Origin: RH-AL1 sp965198485
GTDB lineage: Bacteria; Pseudomonadota; Alphaproteobacteria; Rhizobiales; Beijerinckiaceae
Reading direction: 5' to 3'
DNA length: 64,000 nt
Assembly: GCA_965198485.1 (NCBI GenBank)
Contig: CBDAPQ010000005.1
Location: 62,001-126,000, forward strand
This document shows positions 59,810-64,000 of the stretch, piece after piece; the stretch's first letter is position 1, and each line of letters opens with the position of its first letter. The translations under genes were made by a program, and so were the position numbers. The notes below the pieces were generated by a model. It had not been told where the DNA came from, did no database searches, and saw nothing but the letters and a program-made list of their open reading frames with translations.

Positions 59810-60723
59810 GCGAGACGCCGGGCAAGCAGCACCGTTCCAAGCGCGTCGACGTCAACGGCTGGGTCGTGCTCGACAAGCCGGTCGGCATCACCTCGACGCA
59901 CGCCGTGGCCTGCCTGAAGCGCATCTACAACGGCAAGAAGGCCGGGCACGCCGGCACGCTCGACCCGCTGGCCTCGGGCATCCTGCCGATCGCCTTCGGC
60001 GAGGCGACGAAGACCGTGCCCTACGTGCAGGACGGCGAGAAGGGCTACCGCTTCACCGTGCTGTGGGGCGCCGAGACCAACACCGACGACGCCGACGGCA
60101 CCGTCGTCGCCAGCTCGGAGATCGTGCCCGAGCGCGCCGCCATCGAGGCGCTGCTGCCGCGCTTCACCGGCACCGTCGAGCAGCGGCCGCCGGCCTTCTC
60201 CGCCGTCAAGATCGCCGGCGAGCGCGCCTACGATCTCGCGCGCGAGGGCGAGATCGTCGAGATCGCGCCCCGCGCCGTGACCATCCACGCGCTGGCGATC
60301 TCCGCGCACGAGGGCACGCGGACCACCTTCGAGACGCGCTGCGGCAAGGGCACCTACGTGCGCGCCATCGCCCGCGACCTCGGCCGGGCGCTCGGCTGCT
60401 ATGGCCACGTCGTCGCGCTGCGGCGCACCCGCGTCGGCCCCTTCGTCGAGGCCGACAGCGTGGCGCTCGCGGCGCTGGAGGAGGCGGAGACGGCCATCGC
60501 CGCGCTGCGCCGGGTCGAGGCCGGGCTCGGCGAGCTGACCCGCATCCTTGTCGACCGCAACGACGCCGCCCGCCTGCGCCGGGGCCAGTCCATGCTGCTG
60601 CGCGGCGCCGAAGCCCCGCCCGAGGGCGAGGCCTACGCCGCCTGCTCCGGCGTGGTCATCGCCATCGGCGCCATCGAGAACGGCGAGCTGGTGCCGGCCC
60701 GGGTGTTCAACCTGCCGTTTTGA
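59806..60723 (+). CDS. truB: tRNA pseudouridine(55) synthase
   Basis: A 305-residue pseudouridine synthase making Psi55 in the T loop of tRNAs. Active-site motif KAGHAGTLDPLASGILPIAF contains the catalytic Asp; RGLRGVLSARRP-like positions appear as QRPPAFSAVKIAGERAYDLA and CGKGTYVRAIARDLGRALGC. I chose the GTG at 59806 (MSETPGKQHRSK), which overlaps the upstream stop; a longer ATG form from 59740 would overlap the previous gene by 70 bases. In most bacteria truB follows rbfA, so this position beside selA is unusual. Confidence 0.93.
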   Translation: MSETPGKQHRSKRVDVNGWVVLDKPVGITSTHAVACLKRIYNGKKAGHAGTLDPLASGILPIAFGEATKTVPYVQDGEKGYRFTVLWGAETNTDDADGTVVASSEIVPERAAIEALLPRFTGTVEQRPPAFSAVKIAGERAYDLAREGEIVEIAPRAVTIHALAISAHEGTRTTFETRCGKGTYVRAIARDLGRALGCYGHVVALRRTRVGPFVEADSVALAALEEAETAIAALRRVEAGLGELTRILVDRNDAARLRRGQSMLLRGAEAPPEGEAYAACSGVVIAIGAIENGELVPARVFNLPF

Positions 60724-61145
60724 CGGGAGATCCTCCCCCGCCGAAGGCGGTGGAGGGGCTGCCGCCGCTTCCCACTCCGAGGTCAAGGGGGCACCCCAAC
60801 TCGGGCGCAGCGAGGCGGCGACAGCCCCCGCCACCATGCTTCGCATGGTTCCCCTCCCCCGCTGCGCAGGCTACGGGATGCACATTTATCTGGAGAAAGG
60901 GGGGCAGATCCGTTTCTCATGCAGCTCGCCAGGGGAAAACCGGCGGAAGGGCCGCGCTGTCGCCGGACTGTCCCCTTCTCCCTCTTGCGGGAGAAGGTGC
61001 CCGAAGGGCGGATGAGGGGTCGGGCGACCTGTCCGGCAGGTCGCCTCGACGCGAAGGGCTCCGACGAGGAGAGGTGACCCGACCCCTCATCCGGCGCTTC
61101 GCGCCACCTTCTCCCACAAGGGGAGAAGGGCGTACCTCGCTTGGT
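60724..61145. repeat. Intergenic palindromic repeats
   Basis: Two elements fill this gap. At 60730-60758 ATCCTCCCCCGCC pairs imperfectly with GGCGGTGGAGGGG, and related bases run to about 60860. At 60974-61129 a ~156-base mirror begins CCTTCTCCCTCTTGCGGGAG and ends CTCCCACAAGGGGAGAAGG; inside it GGATGAGGGGTCGGG pairs with CCCGACCCCTCATCC, and GCGACCTG/CAGGTCGC (61024-61044) forms its own hairpin. These resemble the mosaic palindromes (RIME-type) of Rhizobiales genomes. No gene is supported here. Confidence 0.75.
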
Positions 61146-61204
61146 TCACCAGGGCGGACCCGGATGTGTGCATGCCGTCGGCTGCGCAGGGGAGGATGCG
61201 CGCC

Positions 61205-62243
61205 CTAACTCACCCCGAAACGATACAGGATCGTCGCGCGGAACGTTTCGCCCGGCCGCAGCACGGTCGAGGGGAAGGCCGGGTGGTTCGGCGCGTCCGG
61301 AAGATGCTGCGCTTCCAGGGCGAGGCCGGCGGTCTGCCGGTAGGTGCCGCCGTGCCCGATCAGCGAGCCGTCGAGGCTGTTGCCGGTGTAGACCTGCAGC
61401 CCCGGCAGGTCGGTCTCCACCTCCAGCACGCGGCCGGTCCCGGGATGCGACACCCGCGCGGCGCGCCGCATCGTGCCCGCCGCGCCGTCGATCGCGAAGC
61501 AATGGTCGAACCCGCGCGCCGGCCTCATCTGCGGATCGCTGTCGCGGATGCGGTCGCTGATGCGGACCGGCCGGCGGAAGTCGAACGGCGTGCCCGCGAC
61601 CGGTTGCAGCTCGCCCGTCGGGATCTGCGTCGCGTCGGTCGGCAGGAACGTCTCCGCATACACCTCCAGCTCGTGGTCGTGGCAGTCGAGCGCGTGGGGG
61701 CCGGCGAGGTTGAAGTAGGGGTGCGCGCTGAGGTTCACCGGGCAGGGCTGGTCGACCGTGGCCTCCAGCACCAGCCGCAGCGCCGCGTCCTCCAGCGCGT
61801 AGGTGGCGCGGGCCGACAGCGCGCCGGGGAAACCCCTGGTCGTCGTCGGGGCTTTCCAGCGTCCAGGCGGCGGATGTGGCCGAGCGCTCGGCCAGGGTCC
61901 AGAACTTCTTGGAGAAGGCCTGCGTGCCGCCGTGCAGCGTGTTGGGCCCGTCGTTGACCGAGAGCTGGTAGTCGTCGCCGTCCAGCGTGAAGCGTCCGTG
62001 GGCGATGCGGTTGGCGTAGCGCCCGAGCACCGCGCCGAAGGATCCCGCCTTGAGCACCTGGTCCAGCTGGTCGAAGCCGAGCAGGACGTGGTCCATGCCG
62101 CCGTCGCGGTCCGGCGCCTCGATCGCTAGCATCCGCGCGCCGTAGTTCGTCAGCACCACCCGCAAGGTGCCGTTGCCGAGCCGCACGAGCCCGACCTCCT
62201 CGCCGCCAGGATCGTGGCCGAGGCTCGCATCGTAGGTCGTCAT
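61205..62243 (-). pseudogene. Aldose 1-epimerase (galactose mutarotase), frameshifted
   Basis: Two frames together encode a full-length mutarotase. N-terminal part from ATG 62243: LTNYGARMLAIEAPDRDG, GAVLGRYANRIAHGRFTLDG, LSVNDGPNTLHGG and LESPDDDQGFP. The C-terminal part in the next frame: LVLEATVDQPCPVNLSAHPY with FNLAG (catalytic His), FDHCFAI, and the GLQVYTGNSLDG strand. Removing one base from the GGGG run at 61826-61829 joins them as ...QGFPGALSARATY. Either a real frameshift or a homopolymer error. The intact enzyme interconverts alpha- and beta-aldoses. Confidence 0.85.
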
Positions 62244-62256
62244 GGACAGGGGAGCC

Positions 62257-63057
62257 TCACGTCGGCGTCGCGCGCCGGCGCCGGCGTTCGACCAGGAGAA
62301 GGGTGCCGACGCCGGCGACGATCAGCACGATGGTCACAGCCGCGGCGATCGCCATCACCCGCTCGATGCGCAGGGTGTAGACGCCGGCGGCCGGGTTGAA
62401 GCCGTAGCACAGCAGCAGCAGGTGGCTGGTCAGCGAGTCCGGCGCGGCGCCCGATTCGGTCAGCGCCAGCTTGAGGTCGAGCGGGTTCATCGCGAACGGG
62501 CTGAGGATGCGCCGCACCCTCCCCTGCGCGTCCACCAGCATCAGCCCGGCCGGGTGTGCGAACTGCTTGTGCTCCTCGTCGAACGGCGCCACCAGCCCGA
62601 CGCTGGCCTTCATCGCCTCCAGCGCACCGGCATCGTTGGTGAGCAACAGCGCGGCATCGTGCAGCGCGCTGCCGCCGGTGTGGGCGTCGCGGAAGCTGGC
62701 CGCGTCGGCCTGGGTCTGGACGCCGCTGAGCGCCAGCGAGATCACGTTGTAGTCCCGGCCTAAGGCGAGGGGCACCTTCGGCAGCGTGCCGGCGAGCTGG
62801 TCGAGGATGACGCCGCAGAGCGACTCGCAGCGGTAGTCGGTGAAGGTCACCAGCGCCGGCTTGCCGGCCAGCGCCTGGCCCAGCGTGAGGTCGCCCCGCG
62901 GCCCGTGCAGCACCGCCGCCTTGGGCAGCTCGGCCCCGGGCCGGAGATGGAACCCGACGTCCTTCAGCTCGCCACGGGTCAGCGCCGCCGCGACCGGCGC
63001 GCAGGCGAGCAGGGTGGCGGCCACGACGAGCGGGATGAGGGCGAGGGCGTGTCGCAA
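62257..63057 (-). CDS. SCO1/SenC family protein with C-terminal membrane anchor
   Basis: A 266-residue exported thioredoxin-fold protein. Signal peptide at 1-25; copper/redox motif TFTDYRCESLCGVI (CxxxC), VISLALSG, and the conserved His as QFAHPAGLMLVDAQGRVRRI. A transmembrane helix near the C-terminus (about 236-258, MAIAAAVTIVLIVAGVGTLL) anchors it; classical SCO proteins are anchored at the N-terminus. SCO proteins deliver copper to the CuA site of cytochrome c oxidase. No oxidase genes adjoin. It lies 13 bases upstream of the epimerase. Confidence 0.85.
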   Translation of the reverse strand: MRHALALIPLVVAATLLACAPVAAALTRGELKDVGFHLRPGAELPKAAVLHGPRGDLTLGQALAGKPALVTFTDYRCESLCGVILDQLAGTLPKVPLALGRDYNVISLALSGVQTQADAASFRDAHTGGSALHDAALLLTNDAGALEAMKASVGLVAPFDEEHKQFAHPAGLMLVDAQGRVRRILSPFAMNPLDLKLALTESGAAPDSLTSHLLLLCYGFNPAAGVYTLRIERVMAIAAAVTIVLIVAGVGTLLLVERRRRRATPT

Positions 63058-63243
63058 GGGTGTGTCCGGGACGGGTCGCTTCTACGCTCCGCGCGGGCGG
63101 CCGGCAACGCGGCGCGAGGGTAGCGCCAACCATGATGGAGGACGCCGGGCAACAAAGTTGGGGCGCGAGGAACTGCGCCTCTCGTCCGCTCGTTTGCCAT
63201 CCACGCGTCACAATGACCCGCCCGGCGGGGAGAGGAGATCATC

Positions 63244-63732
63244 ATGGCGACCTTCGGATCGCGCTGTCTCACGGCGGCCCTCGCCGGCACCGCGTGCCTC
63301 CCGCTGGCCATGCCCGCCTCCGCCGCCCCGCGCCACCACGCCCGCCACACCGCCGCGGCCGGCGTCAGCTACGAGCGCAGCGGCCATGCGGAGCGCGGCG
63401 GCTACCAGACGATGGTCAGCGACGGCCCCGGCACCGGCTTCGGCTTCCATCGCCTGCCCGGCGGCTATCGCGTCGCCGCCGCCGCCGCGCGCGGTCGTCA
63501 AGAGGATAGCCAGCGTGCCGCCATCCATTCCGCCGTCATCGACGACGCGGTCGAATCCTACGGCGCCTTCGGCGACGGCCTCGCCGGAGAGGGCGGCTTC
63601 GGGGTCGGCGGCTACGGCCACCGCGGCGTCTTCAGCTACTCCGACGGCTACGGCTCGCCCTATTTCGCCGGCTATTACGGCCCCGGCGACGGGGCCGACC
63701 TCGGCCCGCTCGGCCATGCCTACGCCAACTGA
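63244..63732 (+). CDS. Exported Gly/Tyr-rich hypothetical protein
   Basis: A 162-residue protein with a signal peptide (1-28, AALAGTACLPLAMPASAAP). The mature part is Gly/His/Tyr-rich with GYGHRGVFSYSDGYGSPYFA and GYYGPGDGADLGPLGHAYA, and a repeated SYxxxGxxxxGG flavour. GGGAGAGGAG precedes the ATG. No domain recognised. It overlaps the converging miaA 3' end by 13 bases. Confidence 0.65.
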   Translation: MATFGSRCLTAALAGTACLPLAMPASAAPRHHARHTAAAGVSYERSGHAERGGYQTMVSDGPGTGFGFHRLPGGYRVAAAAARGRQEDSQRAAIHSAVIDDAVESYGAFGDGLAGEGGFGVGGYGHRGVFSYSDGYGSPYFAGYYGPGDGADLGPLGHAYAN

Positions 63733-64000
63733 TCCAAAATGAACGCGTCCGCTTGGTCCGGCTCGACCGGGTGGAAGCCGGCGAGCTGGTGCCGGGCGAA
63801 GGTCACCTGCCGCTTGAGGTATTGCCGCGTGTCGAGCTGCGCCTGAGTGATGGCGTCATCTAGAGCGAGCTCGCCCCAAAGGTGCTTCAAGAGCGGCGGC
63901 ACACCAAGCGCGCGCATGACCGGCAGGCTCGCCGGTATGTGCCGGTCTCGAAGCGCTTCGACCTCGCCCAGCGCGCCTGCCGCCATCATCCCAGCGAACC
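63720..64000 (-). CDS. miaA: tRNA dimethylallyltransferase, C-terminal part (5' end outside window)
   Basis: The last ~93 codons of MiaA, which adds dimethylallyl to A37 of tRNAs reading U-starting codons. Visible: SLPVMRALGVPPLLKHLWGE, LALDDAITQAQLDTRQYLKR QVTFARHQL-type sequence, corresponding to the family's RQYAKRQxTWFR region. The frame is open at base 64000, so the ATG at 63989 is probably internal. Confidence 0.88.
   Translation of the reverse strand, partial: FAGMMAAGALGEVEALRDRHIPASLPVMRALGVPPLLKHLWGELALDDAITQAQLDTRQYLKRQVTFARHQLAGFHPVEPDQADAFILDQLA

Overview
The window reads as chromosomal DNA from a high-G+C alphaproteobacterium, most likely of the order Hyphomicrobiales (Rhizobiales). 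The inference rests on an Irr-type Fur regulator, split transhydrogenase pntA next to the 48-residue aa3-oxidase subunit IV, EttA, DUF3297 and DUF29 proteins, GTGA/ATGA-coupled operons, and large intergenic palindromes of a kind common in this order. No species is claimed.

Layout. 1-6.6 kb holds pntA (cut by the window edge), oxidase subunit IV, an ABC1 kinase, a Doc/AbrB toxin-antitoxin pair, and the coupled operon lgt - methyltransferase - laccase-domain protein. 6.7-15.8 kb is mixed housekeeping: a TonB-like protein, L,D-transpeptidase, an Hsp70-like protein without an obvious start, a 39-residue basic protein, AraC/GST, an SGNH hydrolase and DUF29. 16.0-18.5 kb is an AT-rich two-gene insertion whose second gene shows a PD-(D/E)XK nuclease core, a candidate undescribed defence module. 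18.5-33 kb holds ettA, vapBC, an alginate-export-like porin with a frameshift, MFS, uppP, an AtoE-like carrier, an RsmC-like methyltransferase, DUF4142, DUF3297, irr, an amino-acid permease and a Nei-type glycosylase.

33.0-41.2 kb is the metabolic centrepiece. A MocR/GntR-aminotransferase regulator diverges from a complete seven-gene Nit1C cluster (nitrilase, radical SAM, acetyltransferase, AIR-synthase-like, flavoprotein and two small proteins), a cluster linked by others to cyanide assimilation. It is followed, convergently, by a cupin closely resembling the manganese (R)-mandelonitrile lyases. A lyase that frees HCN from cyanohydrins beside a cyanide-assimilation cluster suggests a cyanohydrin-to-ammonia pathway. 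Near-identical direct repeats in the divergent promoter region could be the MocR operator.

41.3-50.2 kb holds an ion channel, a coupled trio (membrane methyltransferase, UbiG-like methyltransferase, TonB-like secreted protein), a type III polyketide synthase - ICMT-like methyltransferase - DHA2 exporter operon, an IS5-family element just upstream of it, a NUDIX hydrolase, and small genes following lactate permease. 50.2-54.4 kb holds lldP and the ergothioneine genes egtB-egtD. 54.5-56.4 kb looks like a phage-type control module (S24 repressor diverging from two small genes). 56.5-60.7 kb carries selC (tRNA-Sec), a DUF29 gene, and a tightly packed selA - two paralogous small membrane proteins - truB operon; selB is not here. 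60.7-64 kb has palindromic repeats, a frameshifted aldose 1-epimerase, a SCO-family protein, a secreted protein, and the 3' end of miaA running off the edge.

Two genes (porin at 21-22.4 kb, epimerase at 61.2-62.2 kb) are each broken by one extra base in a short G/C run, so sequencing or assembly error must be excluded before calling them pseudogenes.
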